Source of the DNA: Paludibacteraceae bacterium
GTDB lineage: Bacteria; Bacteroidota; Bacteroidia; Bacteroidales; Paludibacteraceae
Reading direction: 5' to 3'
Assembly (NCBI GenBank): GCA_017384225.1
Contig: JAFNUD010000015.1
Span: forward strand, 1 to 45,114
Length of the DNA stretch: 45,114 bases
Below are positions 21,955 through 30,310 of this stretch, piece by piece. The position numbers were made by a program, and so were the translations under genes. The notes under the pieces were generated by a model. The model did no database searches. It was not told the DNA's origin and saw nothing but the letters and a program-made list of their open reading frames with translations. How positions within the stretch are numbered: position 1 is the first letter of the stretch; every line of letters begins with the position of its first letter.

Positions 21955-23901
21955 TTATTCTATTTCTGTTGCTTCCTCTAATGATTGGATATGCTCAGGA
22001 GCAAGGTCTATGGTAGTAATAGACAGCGTATCCACAATTGTATCTAAAGACAACGTGGTTGTATCTAAAGGTAGAGTAATTGTGTCTAAAGACAATGTGG
22101 TTGAATCTAAAGGTAAAGTAATTGTGTCTAAAGGCAACGTGGTTGTATCTAAAGGTAGAGTAATTGTGTCTAAAGACAACGTGGTTGAATCTAAAGGTAG
22201 AGTAATTGTTTCTAAAGACAACGCGGTTGTATCTAAAGGTAGAGTAATTGTGTCTAAAGACAATGTAGTTGAATCTATAGGTAGAGTAATTGTGTCTAAA
22301 GACAACGTGGTTGTATCTAAAGGTAGAGTAATTGTGTCTAAAGGCAACGTAGTTGAATCTATAGGCAATGTGATTGTGTCTGTAAGTGTATAAAGAGAGG
22401 TGTCAGAAGTGATTATAGGTTGTTCTAAAAGGTTTTGTTCGCGTACAATCTCTTGATCCATATCCTTAGTTGCTTTTTTTCTTTTTCCGTTGGTTCCCGT
22501 GACAATGGCTATACCAAAGGCTAGATTAAAACCACTGGTCTTGTATGGTAGAATATATTTATCAACAGAAGGAAGATATGCATACGATAATGGTACGTAA
22601 TCAGCTGCTATAGTTAGCATAAAAATATCGTATGTTGCAATAGAAATGGCGGCACCAATGTTGCTCCACTTACCATTCATAAAAGAATAAGATGTAGCTA
22701 AATGAAACCAATTGAACGGACGGAAAGCTGCACCTAATGTCAATTCCTCGCTTACACTTTTGTTATGAAAACGAGTGTGTGAATAGATACCAACTCCAAT
22801 ACGATTTTTCCAAAAGTTAGCATCTATACCGACATTTAAATGAGCATTTAATACCTGATTAAAACTTTGAGCAGTAATATCTGTAATATGCAAGATATTG
22901 CGGTATTGTGATAAGTTGTCTTTGATATCATTTACGAAACTATTTGTTTGGAAAGAGCCGTTGTGTACATAATCTTCATACACAAAATCGCCAAATCCAG
23001 TAAATGTGGTGTCTATTCTTAAAGAAGCAGCACTACTATTATTCCAGTGGATTATTCCCAAATCTGATACAGCTGCTGTAATTTGCAAATTAGTAATAGG
23101 CTTGTAGGTTACACCCAAATCAACTGCGCCACCATAACCTGCAGGTTTAATGTAACTGAGTATGTTTTTTTTGCTATTGCTATCATTGATTCCCCCTATT
23201 ACTATATCTTCTACAATGCCAGCCATTTGTAATCTGCCTTCACCTATCAAAGAGGCTATTTCAGGGGAAGATGTAAGTGATAATTGGTCAAAAATACCTC
23301 TCGCGTACGTTTGACCCAATAAGAGTTTGAGTTTTGCACCTACAGTCCATTGATCATTGATGTTATGGGAATATCCAAATGATATATCTGTGTACACAGA
23401 GGCAGAGGCATTTGATAAGGTTAGATTGATATTGGCTAAGTCTATTTTTTCAGTATTACCGAAAATAGTTTTAGGTATTCCTGCTCCGAAGGCGATACGT
23501 TCTGACATATTGAAATGTGCATAACCTTTATCGTGAACGCGCCAGCCAAAACTTAGTATGTTGGTATGTATGTCAGCATCTATAGTAAGCATTTTTGGCA
23601 ATTTTTTCCACAAATCGCCTTTTACGCTTGGATGTAAAGCTGTAATTGTTTGTCCTGATTCGTTGGTGAATATGATATCGCTCATTGTTAGACTATTGCC
23701 TCCCAACCACACACTGGTGTATCCAATGACAGGCAGGGTGAAATAGAAATTGCTTACGGGTTGAAACGCAGGGTTAATGGTATGCCGCATGGGGGCATTT
23801 TCTAAGAAGTATAGTGTATTTACTTGCTGTGAAAATGTACCAATACTGACACCGATAAAAGCGATGAGAAGAACAAAACTTCGTACTCTATGTAGTTTCA
23901 T
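21955..23901 (-). CDS. DUF5723-family exported protein with repetitive C-terminus
   Basis: 648 residues with a signal peptide ending in IGTFSQ. Residues 25-480 are rich in beta-strands and aromatic residues (LENAPMRHTINPAFQP, VIGYTSVWLGGN), as in DUF5723 outer-membrane barrel-like proteins of Bacteroidota. Residues about 500-620 are a low-complexity tail with a 7-residue rhythm alternating TITLPLD and TTTLSLD, encoded by 21/42-base repeats at 22030-22390. The gene follows the 619-residue lipoprotein gene by 28 bases, so they are probably expressed and act together. Function unknown. Confidence 0.75.
   Translation of the reverse strand: MKLHRVRSFVLLIAFIGVSIGTFSQQVNTLYFLENAPMRHTINPAFQPVSNFYFTLPVIGYTSVWLGGNSLTMSDIIFTNESGQTITALHPSVKGDLWKKLPKMLTIDADIHTNILSFGWRVHDKGYAHFNMSERIAFGAGIPKTIFGNTEKIDLANINLTLSNASASVYTDISFGYSHNINDQWTVGAKLKLLLGQTYARGIFDQLSLTSSPEIASLIGEGRLQMAGIVEDIVIGGINDSNSKKNILSYIKPAGYGGAVDLGVTYKPITNLQITAAVSDLGIIHWNNSSAASLRIDTTFTGFGDFVYEDYVHNGSFQTNSFVNDIKDNLSQYRNILHITDITAQSFNQVLNAHLNVGIDANFWKNRIGVGIYSHTRFHNKSVSEELTLGAAFRPFNWFHLATSYSFMNGKWSNIGAAISIATYDIFMLTIAADYVPLSYAYLPSVDKYILPYKTSGFNLAFGIAIVTGTNGKRKKATKDMDQEIVREQNLLEQPIITSDTSLYTLTDTITLPIDSTTLPLDTITLPLDTTTLSLDTITLPIDSTTLSLDTITLPLDTTALSLETITLPLDSTTLSLDTITLPLDTTTLPLDTITLPLDSTTLSLDTITLPLDTTTLSLDTIVDTLSITTIDLAPEHIQSLEEATEIE
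22030..22390 (-). repeat. Coding tandem repeat, 21/42-bp period, in the DUF5723 gene
   Basis: Alternating 21-base units encoding (T/S)TLxLDT and TITLPxD. Seen as repeated ATCTAAAGGTAGAGTAATT and TGTCTAAAGACAACG words on the plus strand. The copies differ by scattered substitutions, so length change by recombination is possible. Confidence 0.85.
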
Positions 23902-23929
23902 ATGTAAATGACGGAATAAGAATTAAATA

Positions 23930-25789
23930 TTAGTTCAGTTGCTTCAAATCTACAATCGCATCAAAATCAGCAGTTAAACCTATTGCAATGCGCATCGTAG
24001 CATCTGGGGTGAGGCTTACTGAATGATAATTGTTGCCTAATGTGGCGTGGAAGAAGATATGCTTGACGGATGATAATTTTGAAAAATCTTCTTTCCTAAT
24101 CTTGAGTACAGGCATGTGATTGATACTTGGGATTGATGCTACATTATTAGAAATCTCGTATGGGTAATCAATAGCAATCTTAAAAGATGGCTCTTCCATC
24201 GTGCTTAGTTGCACTACATTATTCATTGTATCAATTAGCGTGAATTCTCCTTCTATATCAAATGGAATACCATTCTCTATCGTAACGTATAATTGAAGTT
24301 CTGCTTCCTCTATATCGTTGATCAACTCTATTTCTTGCAGCATTGAATCCAATTGTATTTGTGTGAGATTGATGTTGCGAAGTGTGTCGCTATATGTAAT
24401 GTGGACGCTATCGTGGAAAGCAAACGGAATATGCAAGATAGCATCAAGATTGATATTTGTGTTGTCTGTAATACGAAATTGCTTCACATTACTAGTGGAA
24501 TCTGTAGATACGCTAAAAAGATACGACACGCTGTATGGATGGATTGTTAGTAAGGTGTCGATGTTTCCATTAGAAGGCGTATAATCCAAAAGAATGGTAT
24601 CAAAAGCATGCTTGTCCAGTGGGTCCGTCACTGCAATTTGCATAGGCCAATGGATACTTTTGCTTCGTAAGTTCTTACTCTCGTCAAAAGTGGCGTAGCG
24701 TATTTCTCCTTTCTCGGATTGAGCTGATATACTCTGCAAATTCACAATCATAGGGACAGCCAGTGTATGATCTACAATAAACTTCACACTTGGCTCGCTC
24801 ACGGGTAATATCCAACCTTGAAAAAGATTCCAACCACTCCACAACTCATGAATAGGCTGATTGATAAACTCATCCTGCATCAAATCAGAAGCAGCAAAGA
24901 AGCCAAACATGGCGCTATAATCTATGAAACTAAGCTCGAAATCGTAACGAATATAGGAGTCCTTATAAATAACTAAAGGACTAGTATTCTCAATCTTGAA
25001 ACGAATTTTCAAATCAATGGTTTCTACAATATTATCGCCGCTAGACTCTCCATTAGGGTCGTCCATCAATATTAAATGAAATTTGCTAACTTCAATTGGC
25101 ATCGCTTCACCAAAATTCTTACCAGGTTGTAGCAAATCCAACGTGTCGCCTTCTTCACGACGAAAATTTTCATTCAAAATCAGTTGAATATTCTTAATGC
25201 AACTCCAATCAAAATCGATGTTGTGAAACGTATATCGCGATGTGAATAGGGCAGAATCTACAATCAAACTATCAACTCGCTGGTAGGAGTAGTCGATGTT
25301 GAGTTTGCGCAAATCCAACGTGACAGGAAATTCAAGGTCAAATGTGGCTCCACCAGGAATCGTGATATGGTCGAATAACTCGAACCACAGATCTAAATCA
25401 ATATCAATATCAACACCTAAATCATGGTCGTTTAAGATATCTTCTAATTTCTCACCCAACTGATATAATTCGTCTGAGATATTCCATGTTGCACTTGTTT
25501 TGGAGACATAATCCGCCAAATTGATAGGGTGATACGAACGAGAAACACTGATGGTATCCGAAAAGAGATACCTGCCTTGTTCGTCAATACTGATTTGCTT
25601 AAAACTATTCGTACCAAGAAAATCGCCAAATTTAGCAGATACAGAACCTAAAGGCAAGGATAAATGGGCACCTACTGCTGTAGTCATATCCACATCATTC
25701 AAATCCACATCTGCTCTTAAATTGCAACTTGTCAAACTACAAATCAGAATGGTCGAACAGATGAAGCAAATGTAAAATACATGTTTCAT
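23930..25789 (-). CDS. Hypothetical lipoprotein, partner of the DUF5723 protein
   Basis: 619 residues. The lipoprotein signal ends in SLTSC with the Cys near 22. The rest is rich in beta-strand, with long alternations of polar and hydrophobic residues and no recognised catalytic motif. It has its own promoter and is followed directly by the DUF5723 gene, suggesting a common envelope function. Not recognised beyond that. Confidence 0.7.
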   Translation of the reverse strand: MKHVFYICFICSTILICSLTSCNLRADVDLNDVDMTTAVGAHLSLPLGSVSAKFGDFLGTNSFKQISIDEQGRYLFSDTISVSRSYHPINLADYVSKTSATWNISDELYQLGEKLEDILNDHDLGVDIDIDLDLWFELFDHITIPGGATFDLEFPVTLDLRKLNIDYSYQRVDSLIVDSALFTSRYTFHNIDFDWSCIKNIQLILNENFRREEGDTLDLLQPGKNFGEAMPIEVSKFHLILMDDPNGESSGDNIVETIDLKIRFKIENTSPLVIYKDSYIRYDFELSFIDYSAMFGFFAASDLMQDEFINQPIHELWSGWNLFQGWILPVSEPSVKFIVDHTLAVPMIVNLQSISAQSEKGEIRYATFDESKNLRSKSIHWPMQIAVTDPLDKHAFDTILLDYTPSNGNIDTLLTIHPYSVSYLFSVSTDSTSNVKQFRITDNTNINLDAILHIPFAFHDSVHITYSDTLRNINLTQIQLDSMLQEIELINDIEEAELQLYVTIENGIPFDIEGEFTLIDTMNNVVQLSTMEEPSFKIAIDYPYEISNNVASIPSINHMPVLKIRKEDFSKLSSVKHIFFHATLGNNYHSVSLTPDATMRIAIGLTADFDAIVDLKQLN

Positions 25790-25817
25790 AATTTTAACAA
25801 AAAATTGGATTCGCCTG

Positions 25818-25849
25818 CAAAGATACGATTTTTTTTTGAAATAAACAAA
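25818..25849 (-). promoter_or_regulatory. Promoter of the lipoprotein/DUF5723 unit
   Basis: On the minus strand TTTG (25849-25846), 20-base spacer, TATCTTTG (25825-25818), 29 bases before the ATG. Confidence 0.8.
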
Positions 25850-25856
25850 TGTTTAT

Positions 25857-27266
25857 TTATTTTTTTGCAAGATTTGTTAATAAATATACTCGTTCAGTGG
25901 CACGTGTGACGGCTGTATATAGCCATCGGTAGTAGTTTTTACCATGCTCCTCCACTGGAATTTTGCCAGGGTCAATAAAGACGCGTTTCCATTGACCACC
26001 TTGTGCCTTATGGCATGTAACAGCATAAGCAAAACGCACCTGCAAGGCATTGTAATAGGGCGATTCATAGATGGTTTTTATCAGTTTTTTGCGATTGTGT
26101 TGCAATTCGGGATAGTCTTCGCTGATACGATCGAAGAGTTGTCGGTGTAATTGATTGTTGATTTCTGGCGAATCAGTAATAAGTGTGTCCAGCCACAATA
26201 TCACATCTATCTCCCAATCGTAGTCTATGGCGCGTAGCGAAGCGTCGGCAAACTGAAAACCGTATATCTCTCTGCAATTACGTAGCCGAACAATCTCCAT
26301 CATATCGCCATTAGCGAGAAAAGGGATGTCCTCGTAGTCTTGTGTCCAGAAATAATTGTTTTTACTAATCATCAATCTATCGCCAGTAGATATGGCATCT
26401 TCTTTCCACAAGATACGTGCTCGTACACCTTGGTTGTAAAGATTGGTACGTCGGTTGGTACGGGTCAATATGATGGTATCTTCTGTGCCCACCTCTCGGT
26501 AGGATTGCTCTAATAATTCTAAAAAATCGACACCACTAAACTCTTGAAAATCAGTAGTGAAATGATAAATGGTAGATGCGGAATCTGTGGATAGAGGCGA
26601 TTGCTGCATGAGCAGATTGCGGATTGTAGTTGCATTGTGTAAAATACCGCTATCTAAGGCTTGGCGTGCCACTTGCGTGAGTGTGTATGAAGTGATGCTT
26701 AATCCGTATCCTGATAGGTAGTCTATGTCTAAAGCAGGTGAGAGTTCGCTACCTACAGGAGGTAACTGAGCGTCATCTCCTAATAGTAGTAAACTGCATC
26801 CTTCACCTGAATACACGTATTTAATCAAATCATTGAGCAAGATGCCTGTTCCAAATGTGCCATTATCACGTTCGCTGGAAATCATAGATGCTTCATCAAC
26901 AACAAAAATGGCTTGGCGATGTGGATTATACGACAAAGAAAAGTCCTCTGCTCCTAATTTATCTTGGCGGTAGATATACTTATGGATAGTATAGGCGGGT
27001 GTGTGTGCGTATCGACTCAATACCTTGGCAGCCCGTCCTGTTGGAGCTAACAACACAATAGACTGCTTTAATTCTTGCATAGCTCGTACGAGTGCTGCTA
27101 TGATACTGGTTTTACCTGTACCCGCATAACCGCGCAATACAAAGGCTTTGAAATCTGTTTTTGAGACAACAAATTGGCTTAAAAGATCTAATAATTCCCC
27201 TTGTCCTTCGTTTGGAGCGAAGGGCAAAGCATTCAATATTCTATTTTTTATGAATTTTTCGAGCAA
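25857..27266 (-). CDS. RecD-like superfamily 1 DNA helicase
   Basis: 469 residues. The P-loop GYAGTGKTS lies at about 44-52, Walker B VVDEASMIS near 120-130, LLGDDAQLPPVG follows, and the C-terminal motif VRFAYAVTCHKAQGGQW with YTAVTRATE completes the UvrD/RecD-like helicase core. It lacks the long N-terminal part of RecD2, so it is a compact stand-alone helicase. Probably hydrolyses ATP to unwind DNA in repair. It is divergent from the SRP RNA gene. Confidence 0.85.
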   Translation of the reverse strand: MLEKFIKNRILNALPFAPNEGQGELLDLLSQFVVSKTDFKAFVLRGYAGTGKTSIIAALVRAMQELKQSIVLLAPTGRAAKVLSRYAHTPAYTIHKYIYRQDKLGAEDFSLSYNPHRQAIFVVDEASMISSERDNGTFGTGILLNDLIKYVYSGEGCSLLLLGDDAQLPPVGSELSPALDIDYLSGYGLSITSYTLTQVARQALDSGILHNATTIRNLLMQQSPLSTDSASTIYHFTTDFQEFSGVDFLELLEQSYREVGTEDTIILTRTNRRTNLYNQGVRARILWKEDAISTGDRLMISKNNYFWTQDYEDIPFLANGDMMEIVRLRNCREIYGFQFADASLRAIDYDWEIDVILWLDTLITDSPEINNQLHRQLFDRISEDYPELQHNRKKLIKTIYESPYYNALQVRFAYAVTCHKAQGGQWKRVFIDPGKIPVEEHGKNYYRWLYTAVTRATERVYLLTNLAKK

Positions 27267-27279
27267 AATGCACTAAAAA

Positions 27280-27311
27280 TTTGGTCAGTTCAAAAAAAAG
27301 CAGTACCTTTG
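27280..27311 (+). promoter_or_regulatory. Promoter of the SRP RNA gene
   Basis: TTTG at 27280-27283, 20-base spacer, TACCTTTG at 27304-27311. Identical to the tRNA-Gly promoter at 31 of 32 positions. Confidence 0.88.
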
Positions 27312-27316
27312 CAGCG

Positions 27317-27426
27317 TCTTAGGGTAAGTCCTACACGACCAGCTCCCTCTGAACTCCCCCAGGTCTTGACCGAAGCAAGGGTAAGAGGTTGTAGCGGTGC
27401 GATGTAGTCAGCTTACCCTTTTTTTT
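27317..27426 (+). ncRNA. ffs: Signal recognition particle RNA (small, 4.5S type)
   Basis: About 105-110 nt. It is the RNA scaffold that, with Ffh protein, targets nascent membrane proteins. The conserved apical core is CCCCCAGGTCTTGACCGAAG followed by CAAGGGTAAG, which gives the CAGG / AAGCA symmetric loop where Ffh binds. The ends pair (AGGGTAAG at 27321-27328 with CTTACCCT at 27412-27419) and the closing run of T residues terminates transcription. The apical loop is made from GGTCTTGACC rather than the GGAA tetraloop of E. coli. Its 3' end overlaps the stop region of the convergent subtilase gene. Confidence 0.92.
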
Positions 27427-28825
27427 GTCCCATTAGATTGTATAAATTGCCTTGATAGTCTATCCAAAGTTCTCCATTGATAAGCAATTTTGTGGCGGAT
27501 TGTTGAGGATGACTGATTTGGGGTAGGTGAGTAGCATGTTGGTATGCTTCCCATGCATCTGGAATACCATATCCGTATTGCTCATGTGGGGAGTGGTATC
27601 TATTAGCAGAACGGATAATCATTTCTCGGATTTCCATATTATTGGCATTAGGTATAGCTGACCATAGGCAGGCAGCCATACCTGCTATCAATGGACATGC
27701 AAAACTGGTTCCATTGCCTTTTACTACGCTGTTGTTTACTGGGTTAATAAGAGTTGTTTGATAGCCTACAGCACACACTTCGGGTTTTACTCTTCCGTCA
27801 GCAGTAGGTCCCCATGACGAGAAGGGAGCAATGCTATCATAGATATCTACTGCACCTACGGTGAGTATGCTATCTGCATCGGCAGGTGATGCTATATAGT
27901 GCCATGGCTTGTTGCCGTCGTTGCCAGCTGCTACAACCATCAACATACCTTTTCTGCTGGCAATAGTAGCTGCGCGACTACTGCGCGTGCTTTGCCCATC
28001 CATATCAGCATACGAGAGCGTAAATTGGTTGTCATCAAATATGGAATATCCTAATGATGTAGATACTATGTCCACACCCAATGAGTCGGCTAACTCAATG
28101 GCTGCTACCCAGTTGTCCATTTCTTTTGGACTTTCAGTCAAATTTTCTTCACTACGAATAAGGTAGTATTGTGCTTCGATGGCGGTACCATGGTAGTCAT
28201 CTGTGATGGCCGCTATGGTGCTGAAACATTTGCTACCATGATTGCCTGTTTCGCCCGTAATGCTATCTATGTCATCGGTCATATCATAGATGCCCAAAAT
28301 TCGTTTTTCTTCGTGTGCTGCTGAAAATGCACCGAGGGTATCTACATGTTGAAATCCGCCATCAATGATGCACATGGTGATACCTTCTCCTCTAAATCCA
28401 GCTTCGTGTAGCAGGTGTAGGTTGAGCAACTCTGTTTGTACGTCAGATGCTTTTTGTCCATTGTCTATAGCCCATTGTCCATTACTCATAGCCAATAGGT
28501 CATTCTTCATGGTCCATTGCTCTTTTTTTCTTGTCATTTCCACTTTCTCCACAAAACTCCATTGTGCAATAGTTTGTATGGTAATGGTATCTGCTTCGAT
28601 GGTGGCACCGTTCATCCATCTTGAGGTGTGGTAGATATGGCAACCTATCTTGCGCAGACTATCTATGTAGATAGGTGATACTGCATAGTCCATAGAGTCA
28701 AGGGCTATGTTGCGTTCGGCTCTTTTGTCGAGAGCTTGCTGACTGAGGGCTATATGCTCGCTACCTGCTTTGTCCGTAAACTGAACGAAGAACGCGAATA
28801 ATATGATAAGTAGTGGTGTTGCCAT
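27413..28825 (-). CDS. Secreted subtilisin-like serine protease (S8)
   Basis: 470 residues with a signal peptide (MATPLLIILFAFFVQF). Residues about 20-100 look like a propeptide. The catalytic Asp is in MCIIDGGF, the His in GNHGSKC and the Ser in GTSFACPLIAGMAA near 385. The family degrades proteins outside the cytoplasm. Between the propeptide and the catalytic domain (about residues 103-124) is a stretch, MSNGQWAIDNGQKAS and neighbours, encoded by a heptanucleotide array. The C-terminus (LYNLMGQKKG) resembles a cut-short sorting tail of Bacteroidota secreted proteins. The last codons overlap the SRP RNA terminator on the other strand. Confidence 0.88.
   Translation of the reverse strand: MATPLLIILFAFFVQFTDKAGSEHIALSQQALDKRAERNIALDSMDYAVSPIYIDSLRKIGCHIYHTSRWMNGATIEADTITIQTIAQWSFVEKVEMTRKKEQWTMKNDLLAMSNGQWAIDNGQKASDVQTELLNLHLLHEAGFRGEGITMCIIDGGFQHVDTLGAFSAAHEEKRILGIYDMTDDIDSITGETGNHGSKCFSTIAAITDDYHGTAIEAQYYLIRSEENLTESPKEMDNWVAAIELADSLGVDIVSTSLGYSIFDDNQFTLSYADMDGQSTRSSRAATIASRKGMLMVVAAGNDGNKPWHYIASPADADSILTVGAVDIYDSIAPFSSWGPTADGRVKPEVCAVGYQTTLINPVNNSVVKGNGTSFACPLIAGMAACLWSAIPNANNMEIREMIIRSANRYHSPHEQYGYGIPDAWEAYQHATHLPQISHPQQSATKLLINGELWIDYQGNLYNLMGQKKG
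28456..28518 (-). repeat. Heptanucleotide array inside the subtilase gene
   Basis: Nine 7-base units (plus strand): GTCCATT, GTCTATA, GCCCATT, GTCCATT, ACTCATA, GCCAATA, GGTCATT, CTTCATG, GTCCATT. In frame in the linker between propeptide and catalytic domain. Confidence 0.85.
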
Positions 28826-28853
28826 TTACCTACAAAGGTTACAAAAATGCCTG

Positions 28854-30260
28854 TTACTTTTTCTCTAATAGCACCACGTTCTCTACGTGGTGAGTGTGTG
28901 GGAACATGTCCACAGGTTGCACCTTCACAACACGGTACTTGCTATCAAGCATGTTCAAGTCGCGTGCCTGCGTAGCAGGGTTGCAACTGACATACACGAT
29001 GCGCTGAGGCTCGGCAAAAAGAATAGTATTGATCACGTCCTCATGCATACCTGCGCGTGGCGGGTCAGTGATAATCACATCGGGACGACCATGTTGCGCA
29101 ATGAAGTCTTCGTTCAAAATGTCTTTCATGTCGCCAGCGAAGAATAAAGTATTATCCAAGTTGTTAATCTTCGCATTTACTTTAGCGTCCTCAATCGCCT
29201 CTGGCACATACTCTATACCAATCACTTGACGCGCTTGGCGCGCTACGAAATTGGCAATCGTACCTGTGCCAGTATAAAGGTCAAACACCAGCTCATTTCC
29301 TGTCAAACCTGCGAACTCGCGCGCTACTTTGTAGAGCTCGTATGCCTGCAAGGTGTTGGTTTGGTAGAAAGATTTAGGTCCTACCTTAAACTGCAAGTTC
29401 TCCATCTGCTCCATGATATGGTCCTGTCCGTAGAAGACATGTACGTCTTGGTCGCCAATGGTGTCGTTGAACTTGCGGTTGACGACATACAGCAAGCTGA
29501 TAATCTCAGGGAACGAGTCGCGGATATACTCCATCACACGCATGTCGGGTTCGTCTGCCCACACTACGATGAGCATGATCTCGCCCTTGTGGTTGGAGCG
29601 CAGGATAAGTGTGCGTAATTGTCCCTCGTGCGCGTGCTCGTTATAAAAGGTGATGCCCAACGAGCGTGCGTACTCGCGAACGCCGTTACGTATGCGGTTG
29701 TTGATCTCGGGCATGAGGTGGCACTCGGTGATATCGAGCACCTTGTCAAAGCAGTTAGGGATATGAAAACCAAGACCGTGGGTATTGTCCAAGTTCTCCA
29801 ATCCACCTGCTGCGCGGATGGTTTCCCAACTGAGCCATTTGCGGTCGGAAAAAGTGAACTCTAATTTGTTGCGGTATTCGTAAATCTCTTTGCTACCTAA
29901 AATAGGAGAAATCTCTGGCAACTCCACTTTACCAATACGGGTGAGGTTGTCAATAATCTGCTGTTGTTTGTGGCGTAGTTGCTCCTCATAGGGGAGTATC
30001 TGCCACTTGCAGCCGCCACATTCGCCATAGTGCTTGCAACGAGGTTCGCAACGAATGGGCGATGGTTTCACAATACGCTCCACGCGACCTTCCATAAAGG
30101 AGTGTTTCTTTCGCGTCACTTGTATGTCCACAATATCCCCAGGCACGCAGTATGGCACAAATAGCACCATATCATCCACGCGCGTGAGGGCTTTCCCCTC
30201 GGCCGCAATGCCTGTAATCTCAATGTTCTCTAATAAAGGTAAGTTCTTTTTTTTCTTCAT
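28854..30260 (-). CDS. rlmD: 23S rRNA (uracil-5-)-methyltransferase RlmD-like
   Basis: 468 residues. It uses S-adenosylmethionine to methylate uridine C5 in 23S rRNA. Residues about 10-65 form a TRAM RNA-binding domain. The iron-sulfur ligands are CEPRCKHYGECGGCKW near 75-90. The SAM motif DLYTGTGTIANF and the catalytic Cys in VYVSCNPATQARDL complete the enzyme. RlmD, RlmC and TrmA paralogues cannot be told apart with certainty from motifs; RlmD is the usual name for this Bacteroidota type. Confidence 0.88.
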   Translation of the reverse strand: MKKKKNLPLLENIEITGIAAEGKALTRVDDMVLFVPYCVPGDIVDIQVTRKKHSFMEGRVERIVKPSPIRCEPRCKHYGECGGCKWQILPYEEQLRHKQQQIIDNLTRIGKVELPEISPILGSKEIYEYRNKLEFTFSDRKWLSWETIRAAGGLENLDNTHGLGFHIPNCFDKVLDITECHLMPEINNRIRNGVREYARSLGITFYNEHAHEGQLRTLILRSNHKGEIMLIVVWADEPDMRVMEYIRDSFPEIISLLYVVNRKFNDTIGDQDVHVFYGQDHIMEQMENLQFKVGPKSFYQTNTLQAYELYKVAREFAGLTGNELVFDLYTGTGTIANFVARQARQVIGIEYVPEAIEDAKVNAKINNLDNTLFFAGDMKDILNEDFIAQHGRPDVIITDPPRAGMHEDVINTILFAEPQRIVYVSCNPATQARDLNMLDSKYRVVKVQPVDMFPHTHHVENVVLLEKK

Positions 30261-30274
30261 AAATTTTCTTTTGA

Positions 30275-30310
30275 GTCAGACACGTCTGACATGTCCGACG
30301 TGTCTGACAT
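30275..30310. repeat. Four-unit 9-bp palindromic repeat
   Basis: GTCAGACAC, GTCTGACAT, GTCCGACGT, GTCTGACAT in a row. The first and third/fourth units together form a 12-bp hairpin (GTCAGACACGTC with GACGTGTCTGAC). It fills most of the space between the amidase stop and the rlmD start; no T-run, so termination is uncertain. Confidence 0.75.

Noticed and set aside
22010-22393. 127-codon frame of VSKDNVVVSKGRVI repeats on the plus strand
   Set aside because: Shadow of the repetitive tail of the DUF5723 gene on the minus strand.
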